Shown: positions 1-5,367, counted from the first letter of the stretch. The stretch: DNA of 5,503 nt from Paracoccaceae bacterium (GCA_027030435.1 JALVEX010000036.1:1-5503); one strand, 5' to 3'. Numbers and translations are program-made. The notes: a model not told the origin generated them from the letters alone.

Positions 1-335
1 CGCGGGCGGTTCTGGTATCCGATGCGAAGAAGATCGCCGAACCCCTTGGTAATCAAGAGGAAAACATCTTCGCCCTTGCGCTCCAGAAGCGCGTTGGTGG
101 CCACCGTCGTGCCCATCTTCACGGCTTCGATACGCCCTTCGGGGATCGCCTCTCCGGCCCCGAGCCCCAGCATCCGGCGCACGCCCTCGACGGCCGCATC
201 CTCGTATTGCCCGGGGTTCTCGCTCAGAAGCTTCAGGCTCGCCAGCGCGCCATCGGGCCGGCGCGCCACCACATCGGTGAAGGTGCCGCCGCGATCGATC
301 CAGAATTGCCATTTGCCCTGCCGTTCGGCTGTCAT
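1..335 (-). CDS. 5-oxoprolinase / hydantoinase A family enzyme, N-terminal part (runs off left edge)
   Basis: Reading the minus strand from ATG at 335 gives 111 codons without a stop. The start MTAERQGKWQFWIDRGGTFTD carries the D-R-G-G-T-F-T-D signature (residues 14-21) of the HyuA/5-oxoprolinase N-terminal domain, an ASKHA-type nucleotide-binding fold. It is followed by LKLLSENPGQYEDAAVEG (34-51), MGTTVATNALLERKGE (74-89) and TKGFGDLLRIG (96-106). The DRGG form and the LLSENP..Y.DAA block resemble ATP-dependent 5-oxoprolinase (5-oxo-L-proline + ATP + water to L-glutamate) more than hydantoinase A, which usually has D-V-G-G. Full-length 5-oxoprolinases have about 1,200 residues, HyuA alone about 680, and the window is too short to show which this is. 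No signal peptide is seen, so it is probably cytoplasmic. It is divergent from the TRAP operon across a 109-bp control region. Family membership is firm; the exact substrate is inferred. Confidence 0.85.
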   Translation of the reverse strand, partial: MTAERQGKWQFWIDRGGTFTDVVARRPDGALASLKLLSENPGQYEDAAVEGVRRMLGLGAGEAIPEGRIEAVKMGTTVATNALLERKGEDVFLLITKGFGDLLRIGYQNRP

Positions 336-374
336 CTTGTCATTCCATCCTGCGGGAATCATGAAAACTATTGA

Positions 375-404
375 TTTATGGTCAAAACGCTGACAAATTG
401 TCAA
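375..404 (-). promoter_or_regulatory. Candidate sigma-70 type promoter of the oxoprolinase gene
   Basis: On the minus strand a perfect -35 hexamer TTGACA (399-404) is followed, after an 18-bp spacer, by CATAAA (375-380), a 4/6 match to TATAAT. Transcription would begin near 368, giving a leader of about 33 nt before the ATG at 335. The -35 hexamer lies inside the palindrome at 387-407, so a protein bound there would block RNA polymerase. A second, weaker pair on the same strand (TTGACC then CATGAT, 16 bp apart) cannot be excluded. This is consensus matching by eye. Confidence 0.45.
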
Positions 405-407
405 CGT
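387..407. promoter_or_regulatory. 21-bp near-perfect palindrome, probable operator of the divergent genes
   Basis: The arms are ACG-c-TGACAA (387-396) and TTGTCA-a-CGT (398-407) around a central A at 397. Nine of the ten arm positions pair; the only mismatch is C390 against A404. The core TGACAA-A-TTGTCA is perfect. An extra GTCA half-site at 381-384 forms a second inverted repeat with TGAC at 391-394. The site sits about midway between the two divergent start codons and covers the -35 region of the minus-strand promoter. Symmetry and position suit a dimeric repressor of GntR or similar type, but no regulator gene is in the window and the protein family is a guess. Confidence 0.55.
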
Positions 408-444
408 AAAGGAAAACAACCCGTAACCGACAAGGAGAGAGACG

Positions 445-1407
445 ATGAAGATCCATCATGCCCTATTCGCCGCCGCGCTGGCACTGGCCACGCCGGCCGC
501 CGCCGATACGTGGGACATGCCCACCCCATACGGCGATGCCACCTTCCACACCCAGAACATCCGCCAGTTTGCCGATGACGTGGCCAAGGCCACCGATGGC
601 GCGCTCGAGATCAAGGTGCATTCGGCAGGCTCGCTCTTCCCCCATGCCGAGATCAAGAACGCCGTGCGCAGCCAGCAGGTGCCGATCGGCGAATTCTTCC
701 TCTCGCGCCTTTCCAACGAGGATCCCGCCTTCGGGGTGGACAGCCTGCCCTTCCTCGCCACTTCCTATGACGATGCCGCGCGGCTCTGGGCAGCGCAGAA
801 GCCCGTGGTGACGGCGCTTCTGGAAAAGCAGGGGCTGATGCCGCTCTTCTCCGTGCCCTGGCCGGCGCAGGGGCTTTACACCAAGAACAAGGTCAACAGC
901 GTGAAGGATCTCTCGGGGCTGCGCTTCCGCGCCTATAACGCCACGCTCGAGGAATTCGCCCGCCTCGCCGGCGCCTCGCCGGTGCAGGTCGAAGCGCCCG
1001 ACATCCCCCAGGCCTTCACAACCGGCCAGGTGGAAGCGATGATCACCTCGCCCTCCACCGGCGCCAATTCCAAGGCCTGGGATTTCGTCAGCCACTACAC
1101 CCCGATCAACGCCTGGATCCCGAAGAATATCGTGGTGGTGAACAAGCGCGCCTTCGATCGCCTCGATCCGGCGGTGCAGCAGGCGGTGCTGAAGGCGGCG
1201 GCGGAGGCCGAGAAGCGCGGCTGGGAGATGTCCAAGGCCGAGGCCGAGGCGAAGACGAAGATCATGGCCGAAAACGGCATGAACATCGATCAGCCGAGCC
1301 CCGAGCTGATGGCCGGGCTGAAGGAAATCGGCGACAAGATGCTCGATGGCTGGAAGGCCAAGGCCTCGCCCGAGGCGCTCTCGATCCTCGAGGCCTATGG
1401 CAAGTAA
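445..1407 (+). CDS. dctP: TRAP transporter periplasmic substrate-binding protein (DctP family)
   Basis: This 320-residue protein is the extracytoplasmic receptor of a tripartite ATP-independent periplasmic (TRAP) transporter; it binds an organic anion in the periplasm and delivers it to DctQM. Residues 1-20 (MKIHHALFAAALALATPAAA) are a signal peptide with a likely AAA/D cleavage. The hinge-region segment DLSGLRFRAYN (155-165) contains the position of the family's conserved carboxylate-binding arginine, here probably Arg162. VEAPDIPQAFTTGQVEAMITSPSTG (182-206) is the usual block that follows. A helical, charged tail (about 239-305) is typical. Length fits the family (about 320-340). The start is fixed by AAGGAG at 432-437, seven bases before the ATG, and by the signal peptide. 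It heads the dctP-dctQ-dctM operon. Ligand cannot be read from sequence; the divergent oxoprolinase suggests pyroglutamate or a similar lactam. The dct symbol denotes family, not C4-dicarboxylate specificity. Confidence 0.93.
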   Translation: MKIHHALFAAALALATPAAADTWDMPTPYGDATFHTQNIRQFADDVAKATDGALEIKVHSAGSLFPHAEIKNAVRSQQVPIGEFFLSRLSNEDPAFGVDSLPFLATSYDDAARLWAAQKPVVTALLEKQGLMPLFSVPWPAQGLYTKNKVNSVKDLSGLRFRAYNATLEEFARLAGASPVQVEAPDIPQAFTTGQVEAMITSPSTGANSKAWDFVSHYTPINAWIPKNIVVVNKRAFDRLDPAVQQAVLKAAAEAEKRGWEMSKAEAEAKTKIMAENGMNIDQPSPELMAGLKEIGDKMLDGWKAKASPEALSILEAYGK

Positions 1408-1425
1408 GCCCTGAAGCAAACCCTT

Positions 1426-1457
1426 GCGCCCCCCGCCCGGCACGGTGCGGGGGGCGC
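1426..1457 (+). promoter_or_regulatory. Very stable GC hairpin between dctP and dctQ
   Basis: GCGCCCCCCGC (1426-1436) pairs perfectly with GCGGGGGGCGC (1447-1457), an 11-bp stem. Inside it CCG (1437-1439) can pair with CGG (1443-1445) across a GCA loop, with T1446 bulged, giving 14 bp in all. It lies 18 nt after the dctP stop. No T-run follows, so it is not a standard Rho-independent terminator. A likely role, by analogy with other binding-protein operons, is protecting the 3' end of dctP mRNA or causing partial termination, so that the receptor is made in excess of the membrane subunits. The structure is seen; the role is inferred. Confidence 0.6.
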
Positions 1458-1483
1458 CTGCCTGCCCGCCCCCCCGCTCGCGC

Positions 1484-1522
1484 CCTGCCCGCCCTTCGGC
1501 AGGATCAGACGGATCATCCTGC
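1484..1522 (+). repeat. Two mutually exclusive small inverted repeats in the dctP-dctQ leader
   Basis: CCTGCC (1484-1489) can pair with GGCAGG (1498-1503). Alternatively GCAGGAT (1499-1505) can pair with ATCCTGC (1516-1522). The two stems share bases 1499-1503, so only one can form at a time. Both lie between the large GC hairpin and the dctQ start. This may be incidental in C-rich, repetitive DNA; I record it because the 187-nt spacer is otherwise non-coding. Confidence 0.3.
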
Positions 1523-1594
1523 AAGAGAAGGCAATCGCGGGGCATGAGGGGAAACGTCAGCACCGCAAATAACGGGAACGGAAACGGGAAAGAC

Positions 1595-2119
1595 ATGCGC
1601 AAGCTGCTTGACGGCCTCTATCGCCTTTCGGCCACCATCGCCGGCCTTTCGATCCTCGGCATCTGCCTCATCGTGAGCGCCCAGATCCTGCTCAACATCA
1701 CCGCCCGTCTGCTCGGCCCCGGCTACAGCTGGACAATCCCCTCCTATGCCGATTTCGCCGGTTTCATGCTTTCGGGCGCAACCTTCCTCGCTCTCGGGCC
1801 GACCCTGCGCGCGGGCGGGCATATCCGCGTCACGCTTCTGACAGGGCGCCTGCCGGCGCGTGTTGCGCTCTGGCTGGAGGTGGCGGTGAGCGCCGCGGCG
1901 GCGATCCTCGTGGCCTATATCCTGCGCTATGTGGTGCAGCTGATCGGCGAAAGCTGGCGCTACAACGATCTTTCGCCGGGCATCATCCCGATCCCGCTCT
2001 GGATCCCCCAGAGCGTGATGGCGCTGGGGCTGGTGATCTTCCTGATCGCCCTCGTCGATCTCGTGATCTCCGACATCCGCGCCGGGCGGCCCACCCTGCG
2101 CACCCCCGAGGAGGTGTAG
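1595..2119 (+). CDS. dctQ: TRAP transporter small membrane subunit (DctQ family)
   Basis: This 174-residue inner-membrane protein is the small, four-helix subunit that joins DctM and docks the binding protein. Hydrophobic segments lie at about residues 12-36, 48-70, 88-117 and 134-158. The segment FLALGPTLRAGGHIRVTLL (64-82), with the G-H-I-R-V core, is the family hallmark between helices 2 and 3. I chose the ATG at 1595 because it gives a compact MRKLLDGLYRLS start directly before helix 1, as is usual. The frame is open much further upstream; the ATG at 1544 would add 17 residues (a low-complexity NNGNGNGKD stretch), and the region before that is Pro/Arg-rich and overlaps the GC hairpin, so it is unlikely to be coding. 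The Shine-Dalgarno signal is weak (GGGAAAG at 1586-1592, two bases before the ATG). The stop codon is three bases before dctM. Function is secure; the exact start is moderately sure. Confidence 0.88.
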   Translation: MRKLLDGLYRLSATIAGLSILGICLIVSAQILLNITARLLGPGYSWTIPSYADFAGFMLSGATFLALGPTLRAGGHIRVTLLTGRLPARVALWLEVAVSAAAAILVAYILRYVVQLIGESWRYNDLSPGIIPIPLWIPQSVMALGLVIFLIALVDLVISDIRAGRPTLRTPEEV

Positions 2120-2122
2120 GCG

Positions 2123-3424
2123 ATGTCGGATCCGATGCTTGCCGCGCTCTTGTTTGCCGTGCTGATCGCGCTTCTCGCCGCCGGGGTGTGGGTCGCGGTC
2201 GCGCTCACGCTCGTTGGGCTGATCTCGATCATCTTCTTCTCGAATGCGCCTGCCGGGCTGGTGCTGGCCACCACGTTCTGGGGCCACAGCCATTCCTGGG
2301 CGCTCGCGGCGCTGCCGCTCTTCATCCTGATGGGGGAAATCCTGCTGAGATCCCGCCTTGCGGACGACATGTTCTCCGGCCTCGCGCCCTGGCTCGGGCG
2401 GGTGCCGGGGCGGCTGTTGCACGTCAATGTGCTGGGCTGCGCGATCTTCGCCGCCGTCAGCGGCTCATCGGCCGCCACCGCCGCCACCATCGGGCGGATG
2501 TCGGTGCCGGAGCTGAAGAAGCGGGGCTACCCGGAGCGCCTCATCATCGGCACGCTGGCGGGCTCGGCAACGCTCGGCCTCCTCATTCCGCCCTCGATCA
2601 TCCTGATCGTCTATGGCGTGGCCACAGAGCAATCGATCGCGCGGCTGTTCATCGCCGGGGTTCTGCCGGGGCTGATGCTGGTGGTGCTGTTTGCGGGCTA
2701 TGTCGCCCTGCGCGCGCTCCTGAACCCTGAGCTTATCCCGGCCGGGGAGGCCCGCGCCACCCTGCGCGAGAAGCTCCATGCCTCGCGCCGGCTCATTCCC
2801 GTGGCGCTGCTGATCCTCGGGGTGATCGGCTCGATCTACACCGGCGTCGCCTCCCCCACCGATGCCGCCGCGCTCGGGGTGGTGCTTTCGGCGCTCCTCG
2901 CCGCCGCCACGGGCAGCTTCAGCCGCCGACTCTTCTGGGAAGCGGTGATGAGCGCCACGCGCACCAGCGCCATGATCGCCTTCATCCTGCTGGCCGCCGC
3001 CTTCCTTTCCACCGCCATGGGCTTCATCGGCCTGCCGCGCAACCTCGCCGCCTGGATCGCCTCGATGCAGCTTTCGCCCCATGCGCTTCTCGTGGTGCTG
3101 ACGATCTTCTTCGTGGTGCTCGGCTGCTTTCTCGACGGCATCTCCGTGGTGGTGCTCACCACCTCGATCATCATGCCGATGGTGACGGCGGTGGGGATCG
3201 ATCCTCTGTGGTTCGGCATCTATCTGGTGATCGTGGTGGAGATGAGCCAGATCACGCCGCCCGTCGGCTTCAATCTCTTCGTGATCCAGGGGCTGACCGG
3301 GATCGATATCCTGCGCATCGCCCGCGCCGCCTTCCCCTTCTTCCTGCTGCTCCTGCTGGGAGTGGTGCTGATCACGCTTTTTCCGGGGATCGTCACCTGG
3401 CTGCCGCAGGCGATGAACAACTGA
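2123..3424 (+). CDS. dctM: TRAP transporter large membrane subunit (DctM family)
   Basis: This 433-residue polytopic inner-membrane protein is the ion-coupled transport channel of the TRAP system and belongs to the ion transporter superfamily. Expected motifs occur in order: ALPLFILMGEIL (63-74), GSSAATAATIG (114-124), LGLLIPPSIILIVYG (151-165), TGVASPTDAAALG (240-252), FLDGISVVVLTTSIIMP (336-352) and EMSQITPPVGFNLFVIQG (373-390). The two hydrophobic halves, each with a re-entrant loop rich in Gly/Ser/Pro, fit the inverted-repeat elevator architecture. Length matches the family (about 425-440), so the gene is complete. The start ATG is preceded by GAGGAGG (2108-2114), eight bases away and inside the end of dctQ, which implies translational coupling. 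It is the last gene of the operon and converges on olsA. TRAP transporters typically use a sodium gradient; the ion here is not shown directly. Confidence 0.95.
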   Translation: MSDPMLAALLFAVLIALLAAGVWVAVALTLVGLISIIFFSNAPAGLVLATTFWGHSHSWALAALPLFILMGEILLRSRLADDMFSGLAPWLGRVPGRLLHVNVLGCAIFAAVSGSSAATAATIGRMSVPELKKRGYPERLIIGTLAGSATLGLLIPPSIILIVYGVATEQSIARLFIAGVLPGLMLVVLFAGYVALRALLNPELIPAGEARATLREKLHASRRLIPVALLILGVIGSIYTGVASPTDAAALGVVLSALLAAATGSFSRRLFWEAVMSATRTSAMIAFILLAAAFLSTAMGFIGLPRNLAAWIASMQLSPHALLVVLTIFFVVLGCFLDGISVVVLTTSIIMPMVTAVGIDPLWFGIYLVIVVEMSQITPPVGFNLFVIQGLTGIDILRIARAAFPFFLLLLLGVVLITLFPGIVTWLPQAMNN

Positions 3425-3443
3425 GGCGCGGGCCATGTGATTG

Positions 3444-3475
3444 CCGCCGGGATTGAGATTTCATGCCTCCGGCGG
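3444..3475 (+). terminator. Hairpin after dctM, possible weak terminator
   Basis: CCGCCGG (3444-3450) pairs with CCGGCGG (3469-3475), a perfect 7-bp GC stem around an 18-nt loop. It lies 20 nt after the dctM stop in the 74-bp gap between converging genes. Only a short ATATTT (3478-3483) follows, so it is a poor intrinsic terminator in the plus direction; in the minus direction no T-run follows. It could serve both operons weakly or only mark the mRNA 3' ends. Confidence 0.4.
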
Positions 3476-3483
3476 GGATATTT
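3462..3483. repeat. Putative recurrent Rhodobacterales intergenic element
   Basis: The stretch contains CATGCCTCCGGCGGGGATAT followed by TT. From memory, strings of the form GCCTCCGGCGGG(G/A)(A/G)TATTT recur just after or between genes in many Rhodobacteraceae genomes. Here it occupies the typical place, between two converging stop codons. I cannot show copy number from one window, because only one copy is present. It includes the right arm of the hairpin at 3444-3475. Confidence 0.35.
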
Positions 3484-3498
3484 GCGGACCAGTGATGA

Positions 3499-4362
3499 TC
3501 AGCGGGCCTCGACGGCGCGGCGCGCGGGGGCGGGCAGGTATTGATCGAAGCTTTCGCGCACGCGGGCTTCGCAGGCGGCGGCGAGCGCCTTGCGATCGGG
3601 AAAATCGGCCACCCGCAGCGGCGCGTGCAGCACCACATCCACGCTGCCCTGGCGGGGGGCTGCGAGCACCTTAAGCAGGTGGGAGGCGAAATCCATCTCG
3701 CCCCACCAGCCGTAGAAGCGCGGATCCTCGCCCTCGGGGGCGTGGTAGATCACGGTGGCGGGCTGGATGCGCAGTTCCTCGCGCAGGCCCTCGGCGAAGA
3801 AGGCCTGGAAGAGGGTGGGCTTGAAGGGAAGGATGCGCAGGGCGTCCGTCGAGGTGCCCTCGGGGAAGAACAGCAGCCGGTGGCCGGCCTTCAGGCGGGC
3901 GATGAACAGCGCCGTCTGGGCCTTTGCATCCTGCCGGCGGCGGCGGATGAAGGCGGTGCCGGTGGCGCGCGCGAGCCAGCCGATCACCGGCCAGGCGGCA
4001 ACCTCCGCCTTGGCGACGAAATAGATGCGGTCGGCGGCGTTGAGGGCGAAGATATCGAGCCAGGAGCCGTGATTGGAAACGATCGCGCCGCCGCCTTTCA
4101 TGGGCTGCCCGTGGCGGCGCCAGCGGATGCCCATGAGCCACAGGGTGGCGTGGCAGACGCCCTGGGTGATCCACGGGGTCCAGGGGCGGTGCTGGCCGTG
4201 GAGCGGGCGCTCGATCAGGCGCAGCGCGAGGAGGAGCGCAAGCCCGCCGGAGAGCACGAGCGCCACGGGGATGCCCCGGCGCAGCACCCGCAGCCAGCCA
4301 AGCGCGCCGATCCGCGGCGCGGGCGGTTCAGCGGAAAGCCAATCGTCGTCCGCCGCGTTCAT
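3499..4362 (-). CDS. olsA: Lysophospholipid-type acyltransferase, probable lyso-ornithine lipid O-acyltransferase OlsA (PlsC family)
   Basis: This 287-residue protein has the full PlsC/LPLAT motif set. The catalytic NHGSWLD (97-103) gives the H-x4-D pair His98/Asp103. GTAFIRR (135-141) is block II, FPEGTST (166-172) is the acceptor-binding EGTS block, and LPFKPTLFQAF (178-188) contains the block IV proline region. A hydrophobic segment (about 31-50) probably anchors it to the inner membrane. Read alone it could be a 1-acylglycerol-3-phosphate acyltransferase. Its four-base ATGA overlap with an upstream OlsB-like gene points to OlsA, which esterifies the 3-hydroxyl group of lyso-ornithine lipid with a second acyl chain; some OlsA proteins are reported to act also on lysophosphatidic acid. 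AGGAAGG at 4370-4376, inside the end of olsB, is placed seven bases before the ATG and fixes the start. Length matches known OlsA proteins (about 270-300). Confidence 0.85.
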   Translation of the reverse strand: MNAADDDWLSAEPPAPRIGALGWLRVLRRGIPVALVLSGGLALLLALRLIERPLHGQHRPWTPWITQGVCHATLWLMGIRWRRHGQPMKGGGAIVSNHGSWLDIFALNAADRIYFVAKAEVAAWPVIGWLARATGTAFIRRRRQDAKAQTALFIARLKAGHRLLFFPEGTSTDALRILPFKPTLFQAFFAEGLREELRIQPATVIYHAPEGEDPRFYGWWGEMDFASHLLKVLAAPRQGSVDVVLHAPLRVADFPDRKALAAACEARVRESFDQYLPAPARRAVEAR

Positions 4363-5162
4363 TCACCGGCCTTCCTGACATAGAATTCGCGCTTCCTGGC
4401 GTTCATGCGCTCGGTGTCGATGACAAGGCAGATATCGGTGGTGTTGAAGGCGTGATCCACATAGGCCCCCTCCCCCACATGGCCGCCAAGGCGAAGATAG
4501 CCCTTGATCAGCGCCGGCATGGCCTGCATGGCGGCGCGGCGGTCGATCTCGCCGGGGGGAAGCAGATCCATCGGCTGGAAATGCTCGGGCCGCACGCGCA
4601 CGCGCAGATCCTCGGGGGCGAGGTGATTGGCATGGAGCCAGGAAAGCGGCTGCCTGAGCGGTTCGATATCGGTGCCGTGGAAGGAGGCGACGCCGAACAT
4701 GATCTCGATGCCGTTGCCGAGCACGTAATCGGCAAGCGCGTTCCACAGATGCAGCATGGCCGTGCCGCCGCGGTAATCGGGATGGACGCAGGAGCGGCCG
4801 AGCTCGAGGAGGTTGCGTCCGGTCTCGAGAAGCGGCGTCAGATCGTATTCGGCCGCCGAATAGAAGCCGCCGGCGGCCTCCATGCGGCTGCCCGGCAACA
4901 GCCGGTAAACCCCGACAACGGGCGGCAGCCTCTGGCCGGGATTCTCGGGATCCTCCTCGCCGGGGCGGTTGTGATCGAGGAGCAGGAGGTGATCGAAATG
5001 GGGATCGTGGCGATCGGCCTCGAGCAGCGCCTTGTGATCGACGAGCGGGCCATCGCCGCCGAGCTCGTCCACGAACACCCGGTATCGCAGGCGCTGGGCG
5101 GCGCGGATGTCCTGCGGGCCCTGTGCCAGGCGGGTTTCGAATTTCGGCTGTGCCTTGTGCAT
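4359..5162 (-). CDS. olsB: L-ornithine N-alpha-acyltransferase OlsB (GNAT-related)
   Basis: This 267-residue cytoplasmic or membrane-associated enzyme is predicted to transfer a 3-hydroxyacyl chain from acyl carrier protein to the alpha-amino group of ornithine, giving lyso-ornithine lipid, the first step of ornithine-lipid synthesis. Family features are AAQRLRYRVFVDELGG (21-36), the acyl-donor-binding-like LELGRSCVHPDYRGG (119-133), GVASFHGTD (157-165) and the C-terminal ALIKGYLRLGGHVGEGAYVD then HAFNTTDICLVID (217-249). The last block, with GYLRLG and FNTTD, is characteristic of OlsB. I chose ATG 5162 because family alignment-like similarity begins soon after. A GTG at 5219 would add 19 residues (basic, not similar to anything I recognise), and neither start has a strong Shine-Dalgarno sequence. 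It overlaps olsA by four bases (ATGA), so the two are probably co-translated. In Rhodobacter capsulatus loss of ornithine lipid has been linked to reduced c-type cytochromes. Confidence 0.88.
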   Translation of the reverse strand: MHKAQPKFETRLAQGPQDIRAAQRLRYRVFVDELGGDGPLVDHKALLEADRHDPHFDHLLLLDHNRPGEEDPENPGQRLPPVVGVYRLLPGSRMEAAGGFYSAAEYDLTPLLETGRNLLELGRSCVHPDYRGGTAMLHLWNALADYVLGNGIEIMFGVASFHGTDIEPLRQPLSWLHANHLAPEDLRVRVRPEHFQPMDLLPPGEIDRRAAMQAMPALIKGYLRLGGHVGEGAYVDHAFNTTDICLVIDTERMNARKREFYVRKAGE

Positions 5163-5183
5163 GAATATCGCCGCTTTTTTCGC

Positions 5184-5200
5184 TTTGCCTGCGCGGCAAA
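5184..5200 (-). promoter_or_regulatory. Small hairpin in the olsB leader
   Basis: TTTGCC (5184-5189) and GGCAAA (5195-5200) form a perfect 6-bp inverted repeat around five bases. In the olsB transcript it ends about 21 nt before the ATG at 5162, close to where ribosomes bind. If translation instead begins at GTG 5219, it lies within coding sequence. It is short and could be chance. Confidence 0.3.
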
Positions 5201-5240
5201 TTTCCGGTTGCGGGCGCACCGGCCCGGCCGCATTCAGGGC

Positions 5241-5269
5241 CTTCTAATCACTGCCCGCCGGCATTGCAA
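5241..5269 (-). promoter_or_regulatory. Candidate promoter of olsBA
   Basis: On the minus strand TTGCAA (5264-5269, 4/6 to TTGACA, with the important TTG) is followed after exactly 17 bp by TAGAAG (5241-5246, 4/6 to TATAAT). TAGAAGG-type -10 elements are familiar in alphaproteobacterial housekeeping promoters. Transcription would begin near 5234, leaving a 72-nt leader to the ATG at 5162, or about 15 nt to the GTG at 5219. Found by eye only. Confidence 0.45.
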
Positions 5270-5296
5270 CTCTCCCCTGTTCCGCCATGCGCCTGT

Positions 5297-5318
5297 TTAT
5301 CGCGCCCTTATCGCGCCC
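5297..5318. repeat. Perfect 11-bp tandem duplication upstream of olsB
   Basis: TTATCGCGCCC occurs twice back to back (5297-5307 and 5308-5318); on the minus strand it reads GGGCGCGATAA twice. The period is close to one helical turn, so a protein bound to both copies would sit on the same DNA face. The pair begins 28 bp upstream of the candidate olsB -35 hexamer, roughly -63 to -84 from the predicted start, a normal activator position. It may also be a simple slippage duplication. Confidence 0.6.
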
Positions 5319-5367
5319 TTGCCGCGGGGCACTGAGCCGGCTACCAGATGATATCATGGCCGCCCGC

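Noticed and set aside
22..393. 123-residue plus-strand open frame at the left end
   Set aside because: It is antisense to the clear oxoprolinase N-terminus and runs through the divergent control region; no family resemblance.
1426..1457. Rho-independent terminator ending the dctP transcript
   Set aside because: The stem is strong but is followed by C-rich DNA with no T-run, and dctQM have no obvious promoter of their own, so full termination is unlikely.
1424..1594. N-terminal extension of dctQ to the upstream limit of its frame
   Set aside because: The added residues are Pro/Arg/Gly-rich, begin in the GC hairpin and do not look like a leader or helix; the ATG at 1595 gives a normal DctQ.
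463..1602. 379-residue minus-strand open frame opposite dctP and the spacer
   Set aside because: Gly/Arg/His/Leu-rich shadow with no recognisable domain, lying wholly across a well-supported dctP and the non-coding spacer.
1514..2422. 302-residue minus-strand open frame opposite dctQ and dctM start
   Set aside because: Low-complexity charged shadow produced by the high GC content; crosses two real genes.
445..3424. Specific C4-dicarboxylate transport function for the TRAP operon
   Set aside because: The dct names reflect family only; sequence alone does not show C4-dicarboxylate specificity, and the genomic context points to another substrate.
2465..3436. 323-residue minus-strand open frame opposite dctM
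   Set aside because: The translation is an Asp/His/Arg/Gln-rich composition typical of the antisense of a hydrophobic GC-rich gene; the plus strand has an unmistakable DctM.
3541..5351. Long plus-strand open frames (3541-4383 and 4452-5351) opposite olsA and olsB
   Set aside because: Shadow frames of the conserved minus-strand acyltransferase genes, rich in Gly/Ala/Glu/His without motifs.
5348..5357. Perfect 10-bp palindrome ATGATATCAT just after the DUF3553-like gene
   Set aside because: Short, with no flanking symmetry, no T-run and no promoter placed to use it; chance is a sufficient explanation.
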